This document shows, piece by piece, positions 1 through 6,942 of a stretch of DNA of 11,782 nt. The number at the start of each line of letters is the position of its first letter. Within the stretch, counting starts at the first letter, position 1. The stretch is from JAOPZW01 sp034664395 (GTDB lineage Bacteria; Actinomycetota; Thermoleophilia; Solirubrobacterales; Solirubrobacteraceae): NCBI GenBank assembly GCA_034664395.1, contig JAXDHQ010000296.1, positions 1-11,782 on the forward strand. The letters run 5' to 3'. The translations under genes and the position numbers were made by a program. The notes below the pieces were generated by a model. The model searched no databases and had not been told where the DNA came from. It worked only from the letters and a program-made list of their open reading frames with translations.

Positions 1-804
1 GCGCGGCAGCAGCGACGCGGTCAGCGGCCGCTGGAGCTCGGCCTGGACGTCGCCGCGGCGGAAGTACAGCGCGACGGTCTGGACCCGGCCGGGCCGCGGC
101 GGGATGAGCACGACGACCTGCTTGATGTCGAGGTAGCGGAACGAGTAGAGCGCGAGCTCCAGGGCCTCGCGGCGCAGCAGGAACATGCGCGCCCTGGACG
201 GCTTGCCGTGGTCGATCGAGCAGTTCGGGCCGAGCCCGCAGAGCTGGTACAGGACGCCCTTGTCGTCGTGGACCTGGATGTCCCCGCCCTTCTCCGGCGC
301 CTGGCGCAGGGCGACGGTCAGCGGCACGCCCTTGAACGACAGCTCGTTGGCCTCGATCTTGACGAGCTGCTCGCCGTCGTCGCGGTATCCCGACGCGATG
401 TGCGTCGCGATCTCGTTCGCGCCGACGACGCCGTTCTGCGACGGCTTCCAGGGCGACCACGCCGGCCCGGGCGTCGCCGTCGACGGGCCGATGACCAGGA
501 CGGCGATGCCGACCAGCGCCGCGACGCCCACGGCGACGAGCGCGCCGGTGAGGAACTGGAAGCGCGGGGCGAAGGGGGAGTGGGCGCGGGGAACCGCGAC
601 GGCGGGGGCCCCACCCTCGCGCCGGCGCTCGGGCAGGAGGTCGCCGCCGTCCTCGTCGATGGCGTCGGACTCGACGACCTCGGCGTCCGGCGGCAGCAGC
701 GGCTCGCGCCGCTCGGGCAGCAGCGAGTCCGGGTCGTGCTTGGGCTGCGTGCCCGCCGGGTCCCAGGGCCGCGGGGCCTGTGGGCTCTCGTCGCGCTCGC
801 TCAT
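1..804 (-). CDS. Single-pass membrane protein of unknown function, C-terminus off the window
   Basis: I do not recognise a family. The visible 268 residues remain open to the left edge, so the end is missing. Residues 1-80 are proline-rich, charged and probably disordered and cytoplasmic, with the short motif LLPERR at 28-33 and again at 57-62. One strongly hydrophobic stretch, about residues 83-106, is the membrane segment. The following 160 or so residues would lie outside the cell in an N-in topology. They form a mixed alpha/beta domain with a close cysteine pair (C189 and C195, CGLGPNC) that could form a disulfide. The ATG start (804-802) overlaps the TGA stop of the upstream FtsH-like gene as ATGA, and no strong ribosome site precedes it. 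Translation is therefore probably coupled, and a role linked to the protease (partner, adaptor or substrate) is an inference. The reading frame is certain, the function unknown. Confidence 0.85.
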   Translation of the reverse strand, partial: MSERDESPQAPRPWDPAGTQPKHDPDSLLPERREPLLPPDAEVVESDAIDEDGGDLLPERRREGGAPAVAVPRAHSPFAPRFQFLTGALVAVGVAALVGIAVLVIGPSTATPGPAWSPWKPSQNGVVGANEIATHIASGYRDDGEQLVKIEANELSFKGVPLTVALRQAPEKGGDIQVHDDKGVLYQLCGLGPNCSIDHGKPSRARMFLLRREALELALYSFRYLDIKQVVVLIPPRPGRVQTVALYFRRGDVQAELQRPLTASLLPR

Positions 805-3185
805 AGCTTCGGCCAGATCTGCTCGTCGAGGATGTCGATGGCGGGGGGCGCGGGGTTGGCGGCCTCGAGCAGCTCGACGACCTCGTCGCCGTAGAGCTCC
901 TTGTGCGCCACCAGCGCGTCGGCGACGCGGGCCACGGCCTCGCGGTTGGCGCGCACGCAGCAGACGGCGGTGATGTACGCCTGCCCGAGGATCTGCGCGG
1001 CGGCGCGGCGCTTGGCCGGGTCGCCGAGGACCGAGCCGATCGGGTCGCTGTCCATGGCGCTGCCCATGCGGGCGCGGTTCATGATCTGCAGCCCGATCTT
1101 CTCGAAGCGGTCCATGAGCTCCTTCTCGACCTCGGCCAGGCGCTCCTTGGGGACGCGCCCGCGCAGGTCGAGCGGCTCGGGACCCATGCCGCTCATGCCG
1201 ACCATGCGGGCGGCGCGCCACGTCGCGCTCTGGATGTCGCCGCCGACGCCGATCGAGTTCTCGCCGTAGAACACGTGCTCGGCGGCCATGGCGCCGAGCG
1301 TCCAGACGAGGTTGCCGACCTCCTCGTGGCGCCAGCTCGAGAAGCGCTCCTCCTTCTCGATCGCCTGGTGGTGGCCGAGCGAGCCGCCGCGCATGCGGAT
1401 CGAGAGGCGGGTCGAGAGAACGTCCTTCATGTACACGTGGCTGGCGACCGCGTGGCCGGCCTCGTGGATCGCGACCGCGCGGGTCTCGTCCTCGATGTAG
1501 TTCACGCCGACGGCGGTGCCGGACTCGATCGTCGTCATCGCCTCGACGATGTCCTTGCGCACGAACTCTGGGCGCCCGTCGGAGTGCGCGTAGGTCAGCG
1601 CCATCGAGCACACCTGCTCGATCATGGCCGGCGAGTAGCCGTTGGTCATGCGCGCGAGCTCGTCGCGGCGCTCGGGGCGGTCGAGGTCGGCCTCGTGGGC
1701 GACGCGGCCCAGGTAGAGGTCGAAGATGTCGCTGCGGTCGTCCTTGGTCGGCGTGCGGAACCAGATGTGGCGGCCCATGCGACCCGGGCGCACCAGCGCG
1801 GGGTCGAGCGCCTCGATCGGGACGTTGGTGGCGCCGATGAAGTAGATCTGCTCGCCGCGTGGCTTGGGCGGCTTGACCCGCAGGCGCAGCTTGCGGACGC
1901 GATGGGGGACGATGTAGATCGCGTCCAGGAACGTGTTGAAGCGGTTGGTCAGGAACTTGCGCAGGAACGGCGGCTCGTCGATGCCGTCCATCTGCACGAG
2001 GAGCTGGTTGAGCGCGAGCTGGCCGCCCCCGCCCATACCGGGGAACATCACGCCCTGGATGCGGTCGCGTACGGCCGCGAGCGGCGGCGGCGGGCCGACG
2101 GGGCCGCGCGGCTCGGCGCGCGACATGAACAGGCGGTCGCGCCACTGGCGGTTCTCCAGGACGAGGTCGCCGGTCGCCGTCAGCGCGCCCCACGGGCCGT
2201 ACAGCGGCGGCTCCTCGAAGCCGCTGACCGTGGGCCGGAAGCCGTAGTTGCTGCCCTGCAGCGCCTGGCGGCGCATACCGACGGCGTCGATCTCGTCGAT
2301 GAAGATCATGCACGTGCCGCCCCACTTGCGGGCGAGCTTGCGCGCCTTGCGGATCAGGAACATGACGACGACGACGTCCATGCCGATGAACGTCTGGGCG
2401 AAGCCGGAGCCCGGCATCGTCACGATCGGCGAGTTGAACGACGTCGCGATCGCCTTGGACAGCATGGTCTTGCCGGTGCCGGGCGCGCCGATGAAGAGCA
2501 GGCCGCGCTCGGGCTTGCCGCCGGCGCGGCGGAAGTCCTCGCCGGCCGACCACAGCTCGATGACCTTGGTGACCTCCTCCTTGGGCTCGGCCTGGCCCCG
2601 GACGTCGCCGAGCTTCACGCCCCAGTCCGCGTCGCCTGGCTCGTAGCCCTTCATCTGCTTGAGGCCGAAGAAGAGCATCGGCCCGAAGAGGATGAAGACG
2701 TTCGCGAAGAACAGGAAGAAGATCTGGAAGCCGTACAGCGGGATGAGCTGCAGCAGCCCGGGCAGGGCCGTCCCGATGCTGCCGAACGAGACGCCCAGCG
2801 CCGACATCGTGGTGAGGACGATCGCGACCAGCAGGCCGAGCCAGAACAGGCGGCGGAAGCGCGTGCGCCAGTACCAGACGCGGCGACGTTCGACGATGTC
2901 GGCGTCGATGAGCTCGCGCCCCGCGCCGTAGACGTTCGCGCGCGGGATCAGCTTGTGGGCGAGGACGTCGATGAAGCCGCGGAACATGATGACCACCACG
3001 AAGGTGGCCACCAGCGCCCACAGCAGCGGCCAGTGGTGGACGCCACGCAGCCAGGCGAACATCGCCGGGCTGGTCAGCAGCGCGACGAAGGTCGCCGCCC
3101 GTGCCAGGCGCTTCCATTCGCCCTGCAGCGCCCGCTGCTCCGAATCCCTCTGCGGGCCGAACGCCGTCCTCTCCCCTCTGGGCAT
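801..3185 (-). CDS. FtsH-like membrane AAA+ zinc metalloprotease (peptidase M41), divergent
   Basis: This 794-residue protein has the full FtsH layout. Hydrophobic segments lie at about 31-48, 52-70, 113-131 and 139-173 (four or five spans, where classical FtsH has two). The AAA+ domain carries Walker A GAPGTGKT (233-240), a pore-loop aromatic in TFIG (265-268), Walker B IFIDEID (294-300), sensor-1 N454 in GATN, and arginines of RPGR (466-469). The M41 domain carries HEAGH (574-578) and a candidate third zinc ligand, D650 in GVGGDIQSAT. Expected role: ATP-driven extraction and degradation of membrane proteins. Oddities: about 70 extra residues after Walker B (near 310-385), about 40 more between MDG and GATN (near 405-445, basic), and DVVVVMF where FtsH has a GASRVRDLF-like stretch. 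I chose the ATG at 3185 because upstream reading soon runs into the divergent hydrolase gene. A GTG at 3218, with GGCGGG 8 bases before it, is the alternative. An FtsH paralogue rather than the housekeeping copy is likely. Confidence 0.9.
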   Translation of the reverse strand: MPRGERTAFGPQRDSEQRALQGEWKRLARAATFVALLTSPAMFAWLRGVHHWPLLWALVATFVVVIMFRGFIDVLAHKLIPRANVYGAGRELIDADIVERRRVWYWRTRFRRLFWLGLLVAIVLTTMSALGVSFGSIGTALPGLLQLIPLYGFQIFFLFFANVFILFGPMLFFGLKQMKGYEPGDADWGVKLGDVRGQAEPKEEVTKVIELWSAGEDFRRAGGKPERGLLFIGAPGTGKTMLSKAIATSFNSPIVTMPGSGFAQTFIGMDVVVVMFLIRKARKLARKWGGTCMIFIDEIDAVGMRRQALQGSNYGFRPTVSGFEEPPLYGPWGALTATGDLVLENRQWRDRLFMSRAEPRGPVGPPPPLAAVRDRIQGVMFPGMGGGGQLALNQLLVQMDGIDEPPFLRKFLTNRFNTFLDAIYIVPHRVRKLRLRVKPPKPRGEQIYFIGATNVPIEALDPALVRPGRMGRHIWFRTPTKDDRSDIFDLYLGRVAHEADLDRPERRDELARMTNGYSPAMIEQVCSMALTYAHSDGRPEFVRKDIVEAMTTIESGTAVGVNYIEDETRAVAIHEAGHAVASHVYMKDVLSTRLSIRMRGGSLGHHQAIEKEERFSSWRHEEVGNLVWTLGAMAAEHVFYGENSIGVGGDIQSATWRAARMVGMSGMGPEPLDLRGRVPKERLAEVEKELMDRFEKIGLQIMNRARMGSAMDSDPIGSVLGDPAKRRAAAQILGQAYITAVCCVRANREAVARVADALVAHKELYGDEVVELLEAANPAPPAIDILDEQIWPKL

Positions 3186-3189
3186 CGCG

Positions 3190-3195
3190 AAAGTA
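3190..3195 (-). promoter_or_regulatory. Candidate -10 box (TACTTT) for the FtsH-like gene
   Basis: On the minus strand TACTTT ends four bases before the chosen ATG, inside a clearly AT-richer patch (about 3190-3225) in otherwise very GC-rich DNA. It fits the TANNNT pattern of actinobacterial -10 elements and would give a leaderless or nearly leaderless mRNA. I see no convincing -35 at the right distance, and the gap to the ATG is slightly short. If the GTG at 3218 is the true start, this box is coding sequence instead. Confidence 0.22.
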
Positions 3196-3315
3196 TTGTC
3201 CAGAAACGTCAGGTCCACATCAAGAACCCGCCGCTCTGGACCGCCGGTCCATCGCCCGCGCCATGCAGGCCAAACGGAGGTCGCGCGCAGCGGCTGAGGT
3301 AGTCTCGGGGCGCAC

Positions 3316-5328
3316 ATGGTCCGTCGCCCGCTCAGCGAGCTTGGTCCGGGGGCACGCGAGCGGACGCCGCGCTGGGCGCTGTGCGCGCTCGCCGCCGGCG
3401 TGATGGTCCTGATGGCCGCCGGCACGCCGGGTCGCGCCGCGGCGGCCACCTGCGACGCCGGGCCCGACTTCGGCTGCCAGACGCTCGCGGTGCCGCTCGA
3501 CCGCTCGAATCCGGCCAGCCCCGTGCTCTACCTGCGCTACGCGGTGCAGCGCCGGCCGGCGTCGGTGAAGGGCGTGCTCGTCGCGCTGCTCGGCGGCCCG
3601 GGGCAGAGCGGGCTGCCGTTCGCATCCGACTACGAGCAGGCGCTGGCGCCGATGCTGCGCACGCGCCGGCTCGTGCTCGTCGACCAGCGCGGGACCGGCC
3701 GCTCCGGCGTGGTGCGCTGCCCGGCGCTGCAGAAGCGCGGCACGTTCGCGCCGACCGTCCCCGGCCTCGTCGGCGAGTGCGGCGTGGCCCTCGGCGCGAA
3801 CGCCGGCGCCTACGGGACGGCCGACACCGTGCTCGACCTCGAGACGTTGCGCCAGCGGCTCGGCCCGGCCCGGCTGGCGCTCTTCGGCGTCTCCTACGGG
3901 ACCTACGTGGCCGAGCAGTACGCGCGGACGTTCCCCGATCGCGTCCAGCGCCTGATCCTCGACTCCACGCTGCCGCCCGACGGTCCGACGCTCTTCGACA
4001 CCGACATCTACAGCCACACCGGTCGGATCCTGCGCACCGAGTGCACGCCGCGCTGCCGGGCGCTGGGGATCGATCCGGTGGCCGACACCGCGGCGGTCGT
4101 CTCCAAGCTGACGCAGGGCGACCTCGTGGGCCAGGCGCCGACGGTGCACGGGCGCCGGCGCCCGACGTCGCTGAACACGCCGGGGCAGCTCGCCACGATG
4201 CTCATCGGCGGCGACTTCAGCGCCTCGCTGCGGGCGGCGCTGCCCGGCGCGCTGCACGCCGCCGCGCTGGGCGACTCGCGCGCGCTGCTGCGGCTGCGGC
4301 GGCTGACCGACGAGCCGCCGTTCACGACCGAGGAGCTCAGCATCGGGCTGTACTCGGCGACCACGTGCGCGGACATGACCGCGCCGTACACGCTCGGGAC
4401 GTCGATCGCCGACCGTCCCGCCGCCGAGGACGCGGCGCTGGCCGGCCTGGATCCGAGCGTGATCTATCCCTTCGACCCGCCGGGAGCGCGCGAGCTGAGC
4501 GCGGCCGAGTACTGCCGGCTGTGGCCGCAGGCGCCGGCGCGCCCGCGCGCGACGGGGCCGTTTCCCGACGTCCCGGCGCTCATCTTCGGCGGGCAGTTCG
4601 ACATGCGCACGCCGCTGGAGAACGCGGTCGCGGTGTCGGCGCAGCTCCCGCAGTCCCACATCGTGGCGGTGCCGGCCGAGGGCCACGCCGTCGTGGGGGC
4701 GGACGCCTCGCCGTGCGTGCTCAACGCCATCCGGCGCTTCGCCCAGGGCGCGGCGCCGAGCGCCTGCCGCCTGGCGGTCAGCCTGTTCCCGACCCTCGGG
4801 GTCGATCCGGTCTCGCTCGCGCAGGCGGCGCGCGCGCCGGGCCTCACCGGCCGGAGCGGGCGGCTGGTGGGGGCGATCATCGACACCGTCACCGACGCCG
4901 ACAACTCCGCGTCGATCGCGCTGGACTCCCAGCTCCCGAGCGCCGGCGGCCTGGCGGGCGGCGTCGCGACCTGGACGGCGACCGGCCTGCAGCTCTCGCG
5001 CTACGGGCTGCTGCCCGAAGCGCGCCTGAGCGGGCGCCTGCACTTCCCCCTCGGCGGCGGCACGATCTCGGGCCGGCTGGCGGTCTTCGGAAGCCACGGC
5101 CAGCGCATCGGCGCGCTCACCTTGACGCGGCACGGCACGGTCGCCGGGAAGCTCGAGGGCCATCGCGTCGCGGTCGGCGGACGCCACCGGCTGCCGCTGA
5201 CCGCCGCGGCCGCGGGCGCGTCGGGCGGGCCGGTGCTGCCCACGGGCTCCGCGGCGACGCAGCGGCTGCGCGTGGCCGCCCGGTCGGTCGCGGCGGCGCG
5301 GGTCGGGCGCGCGCCGCTGCTGCGCTGA
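3316..5328 (+). CDS. Secreted alpha/beta hydrolase, TAP (tripeptidyl aminopeptidase)-like, with extra C-terminal beta-rich domain
   Basis: The 670-residue product starts with an export signal: arginines at 3, 4, 14, 16 and 19, a hydrophobic core about 20-36, and a likely cut near AAAA/TC around residue 44. The alpha/beta-hydrolase core follows, with oxyanion-hole motif GGPGQSG (93-99), DQRGTGRSG (123-131), nucleophile S193 in GVSYG (191-195), acid D429 in GGQFDMRTP, and H457 in PAEGHAVV. This order and the late C-terminal cap match Streptomyces-type TAP peptidases and related proline-iminopeptidase-like enzymes, which release short peptides outside the cell; the true substrate is unknown. About 180 residues follow the catalytic His. 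Part of them (about 545-625) is glycine-rich with alternating hydrophobic residues, suggesting an added beta domain. The ATG at 3316 has GGGG five bases upstream and is divergent from the FtsH-like gene. Eight cysteines sit in the mature part, consistent with an exported, disulfide-bearing protein. Confidence 0.9.
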   Translation: MVRRPLSELGPGARERTPRWALCALAAGVMVLMAAGTPGRAAAATCDAGPDFGCQTLAVPLDRSNPASPVLYLRYAVQRRPASVKGVLVALLGGPGQSGLPFASDYEQALAPMLRTRRLVLVDQRGTGRSGVVRCPALQKRGTFAPTVPGLVGECGVALGANAGAYGTADTVLDLETLRQRLGPARLALFGVSYGTYVAEQYARTFPDRVQRLILDSTLPPDGPTLFDTDIYSHTGRILRTECTPRCRALGIDPVADTAAVVSKLTQGDLVGQAPTVHGRRRPTSLNTPGQLATMLIGGDFSASLRAALPGALHAAALGDSRALLRLRRLTDEPPFTTEELSIGLYSATTCADMTAPYTLGTSIADRPAAEDAALAGLDPSVIYPFDPPGARELSAAEYCRLWPQAPARPRATGPFPDVPALIFGGQFDMRTPLENAVAVSAQLPQSHIVAVPAEGHAVVGADASPCVLNAIRRFAQGAAPSACRLAVSLFPTLGVDPVSLAQAARAPGLTGRSGRLVGAIIDTVTDADNSASIALDSQLPSAGGLAGGVATWTATGLQLSRYGLLPEARLSGRLHFPLGGGTISGRLAVFGSHGQRIGALTLTRHGTVAGKLEGHRVAVGGRHRLPLTAAAAGASGGPVLPTGSAATQRLRVAARSVAAARVGRAPLLR

Positions 5329-5371
5329 CCGCCGACCGGCCGTCGCGCGGCGGCGCGTAGGGTGGCGTGAC

Positions 5372-6304
5372 GTGTCCCGCGGCGTCGCACGGAGCCGTCC
5401 CGCATCGCCGGTCGCGGCCCTGGCCGCGCGTCCGCGCGGCATGGCGGTCGCCGGGGCGCTGACGATCGCCTTCTCGGCGATCCTGGTCAAGGAGTCGGGC
5501 GCCACGCCGTCGACGGCGGCGATCTTCCGCTGCGCCTACGCCCTGCCGGTGCTGGGCGCGCTCTCGTGGCGCGAGGACCGGCGCCTGGGCCGGCGCCCGA
5601 CGCGCGACCGGGCCCTGGCCGCTGCGGCGGGCGTCTTCTTCGCCGCCGACCTCATCTGCTGGCACCACGCGATCGCGGACGTCGGCGCCGGCCTGGCGAC
5701 CGTGCTCGGCAACCTCCAGGTCGCGTTCGTGCCGCTCGTGGCGTGGCTGGCGCTGCGCGAGCACCCCGGGCGCCGCGTGCTGGCGACGCTGCCGCTGGTG
5801 CTGGCCGGCATCGTCCTCGTCTCGGGGGCGCTCGAGCGCGGCGCCTACGGGGCGCACCCCGAGCAGGGCGTGGTCTTCGGCGTGCTGACCGGGCTGACGT
5901 ACGCGGGGTTCATCCTGCTGCTGCGGTCGGGCAGCGGCGACCTGCGCCGCGTGGCCGGACCGCTCTTCGACGCCACCCTCGTCGCCGCGGCGACGGCGGT
6001 GGCCGCGGGCCTGGTCATCGGCGACGCGCAGCTCGTGCCGACGTGGCCCGGCCACGCGTGGCTGGTGATCCTGGCGTTGAGCTCGCAGGTCGTCGGCTGG
6101 CTGCTGATCGCGGCCTCGCTGCCGCGCCTGCCCGCGGCCCTGACGTCGGTGCTGCTGACGATCCAGCCGATGGGCTCGCTCGCCCTGGGCGCCGTGATCT
6201 TCGGCGAGGCCCCGACGGCGCCCCAGCTCGCGGGCGCCGCGGCGATCCTGGCGGGGCTGGTGCTGGTGGCGCGGGTGCGGGCGCCGGCGAGCGAGGGGAT
6301 CTAG
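5372..6304 (+). CDS. EamA-domain (DMT superfamily) transporter
   Basis: This 310-residue, very hydrophobic protein has the two-fold repeat of EamA permeases, giving about ten membrane helices. The first repeat ends in a segment with LATVLGNLQVAFVPLVAW (108-125) and closes with LAGIVLV. The second has ALTSVLLTIQPMGSLALGAV (256-275), followed by IFGEAPTAPQLAGAA and LAGLVLV. The alternating small residues and the GE-type turn before the last helix are typical of the family, which exports amino acids, metabolites or drugs from the cytoplasm; the substrate cannot be read from sequence. The start is a GTG at 5372 with AGGGTGG (5359-5365) six bases before it. An in-frame ATG at 5441 would remove 23 basic residues but has no better ribosome site. 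The gene begins 43 bases after the hydrolase stop on the same strand, so it may be co-transcribed, though no functional link is evident. Confidence 0.9.
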   Translation: MSRGVARSRPASPVAALAARPRGMAVAGALTIAFSAILVKESGATPSTAAIFRCAYALPVLGALSWREDRRLGRRPTRDRALAAAAGVFFAADLICWHHAIADVGAGLATVLGNLQVAFVPLVAWLALREHPGRRVLATLPLVLAGIVLVSGALERGAYGAHPEQGVVFGVLTGLTYAGFILLLRSGSGDLRRVAGPLFDATLVAAATAVAAGLVIGDAQLVPTWPGHAWLVILALSSQVVGWLLIAASLPRLPAALTSVLLTIQPMGSLALGAVIFGEAPTAPQLAGAAAILAGLVLVARVRAPASEGI

Positions 6305-6309
6305 GGCGG

Positions 6310-6327
6310 TTGGGGGTCTTGGGGGTC
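6310..6327 (+). repeat. Tandem 9-base repeat (TTGGGGGTC x2)
   Basis: Two perfect, directly adjacent copies of TTGGGGGTC lie just after the exporter stop codon and end where the left arm of the neighbouring hairpin begins. They are outside any gene. They might simply be a slippage product of a G-rich tract. On the minus strand they give a C-rich run (GACCCCCAA twice) downstream of the acyltransferase gene. Confidence 0.7.
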
Positions 6328-6360
6328 TGCCGCGGGGCGTCTCGCGGCGCCGCGCGGCAG
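6327..6360. terminator. Hairpin between convergent genes, possible bidirectional terminator without U-tract
   Basis: CTGCCGCG (6327-6334) pairs perfectly with CGCGGCAG (6353-6360), with an 18-base GC-rich interval that can itself fold. It lies in the 91-base gap where the exporter (plus) and the acyltransferase (minus) converge, the place where a shared terminator is expected. Neither side has a T-run, so it is not a classical intrinsic terminator. In DNA this GC-rich an 8-base stem could arise by chance, and position is the main support. Confidence 0.35.
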
Positions 6361-6395
6361 GACGAGCGCGCGCCGGGCCCGCACGAGCGCCCCGC

Positions 6396-6896
6396 TCACC
6401 CCCGCGCCGGCACGCCCTCCACCCGCGCCCCGCGGGGCACGTCGCGCGTCACCAGCGCGCGGACTCCCACGTGCGCGCCGTCGCCCACCGTCACCCCGCG
6501 CAGGACGCCGGACGCCGTGTCGAGGATCGCCTCGGCTCCCACCACCACGGGCGCGGTGACGATGCCCTGCTGGCGGACGGGCGCCTCGACGTCGGCGAGG
6601 TCGTGGTCGAAGTCGATGAGGACGACCTCGTCGCCCAGGCGGGCGCGGTCGCCGATCTCGATGCGCTCGTGGGCGGCGACGACGCAGCGCGAGCCCAGCC
6701 GGGCGCCGGCGCCGATGCGCACCGCGGCGCCCGGGCCGACGTGCATCCGGCAGCCGTCGCCCAGGCTGCAGCCGTCGCCGAGCACGACCCGCGCCCCGGG
6801 CGCGAGGTCGAGGCGCACGCCGCGCCCGATGCGCGGGCGGCCCTCGACGGTCAGGCGGCCGCGGGCGCGCAGGCGGTGCAGGGCGAGGCGCAACAT
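6396..6896 (-). CDS. Small hexapeptide-repeat (left-handed beta-helix) acyltransferase
   Basis: The 166-residue protein is built almost entirely of imperfect hexapeptide turns, starting near IGRGVRL (23-29) and running to IGDRARLGD (81-89). A second block from about 117 to 150 ends in the family's usual tail, VTRDVPRGARVEGVPAR (149-165). A loop between the blocks holds DFDHD (95-99), where related O-acetyltransferases place the catalytic histidine (here H98). The family forms trimers and moves acetyl or other acyl groups from a CoA carrier to sugars or similar acceptors, often in cell-surface polysaccharide synthesis. No glycosyltransferase neighbours it here, so the acceptor is unknown. I chose the ATG at 6896 because the frame upstream has no hexapeptide character and overlaps cax. 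There is no clear ribosome site. TACTCT seven bases before the ATG suggests a leaderless message. Confidence 0.87.
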   Translation of the reverse strand: MLRLALHRLRARGRLTVEGRPRIGRGVRLDLAPGARVVLGDGCSLGDGCRMHVGPGAAVRIGAGARLGSRCVVAAHERIEIGDRARLGDEVVLIDFDHDLADVEAPVRQQGIVTAPVVVGAEAILDTASGVLRGVTVGDGAHVGVRALVTRDVPRGARVEGVPARG

Positions 6897-6942
6897 GCGC
6901 GCCAGAGTAATGAAGCGCGGCGCGTATGCTCGCTGGCCGGCG
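6897..6942. promoter_or_regulatory. Divergent promoter region between acyltransferase and cax
   Basis: This 46-base gap separates two gene starts that point away from each other and is AT-richer than its surroundings. On the minus strand TACTCT (6904-6909) lies seven bases before the acyltransferase ATG, the spacing of a leaderless transcript. On the plus strand TATGCT (6925-6930) would place a start about six bases before the cax ATG. Both fit TANNNT; neither has a recognisable -35. Confidence 0.35.

Noticed and set aside
903..3302. Long open frame on the plus strand opposite the FtsH-like gene (about 800 codons)
   Set aside because: Composition is dominated by Arg, Ala, Asp, Glu and His with no recognisable domain. 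It mirrors the real minus-strand gene and is what high GC content produces.
3186..3449. 88-residue N-terminal extension of the FtsH-like protein
   Set aside because: It would overlap the start of the divergent hydrolase gene by 134 bases and is low-complexity. The ATG at 3185 or GTG at 3218 fits better.
5329..5353. CCGCCG...CGGCGG dyad after the hydrolase stop
   Set aside because: The stem is only six bases with no T-run, and such GC dyads are expected by chance here. It also sits just before the ribosome site of the next gene.
3220..5505. Long minus-strand open frame across the hydrolase gene, and a second plus-strand frame at 3381-5360
   Set aside because: Both are Arg/Ala/Gly-rich shadows of the hydrolase, which has a signal peptide and a full catalytic triad in its own frame.
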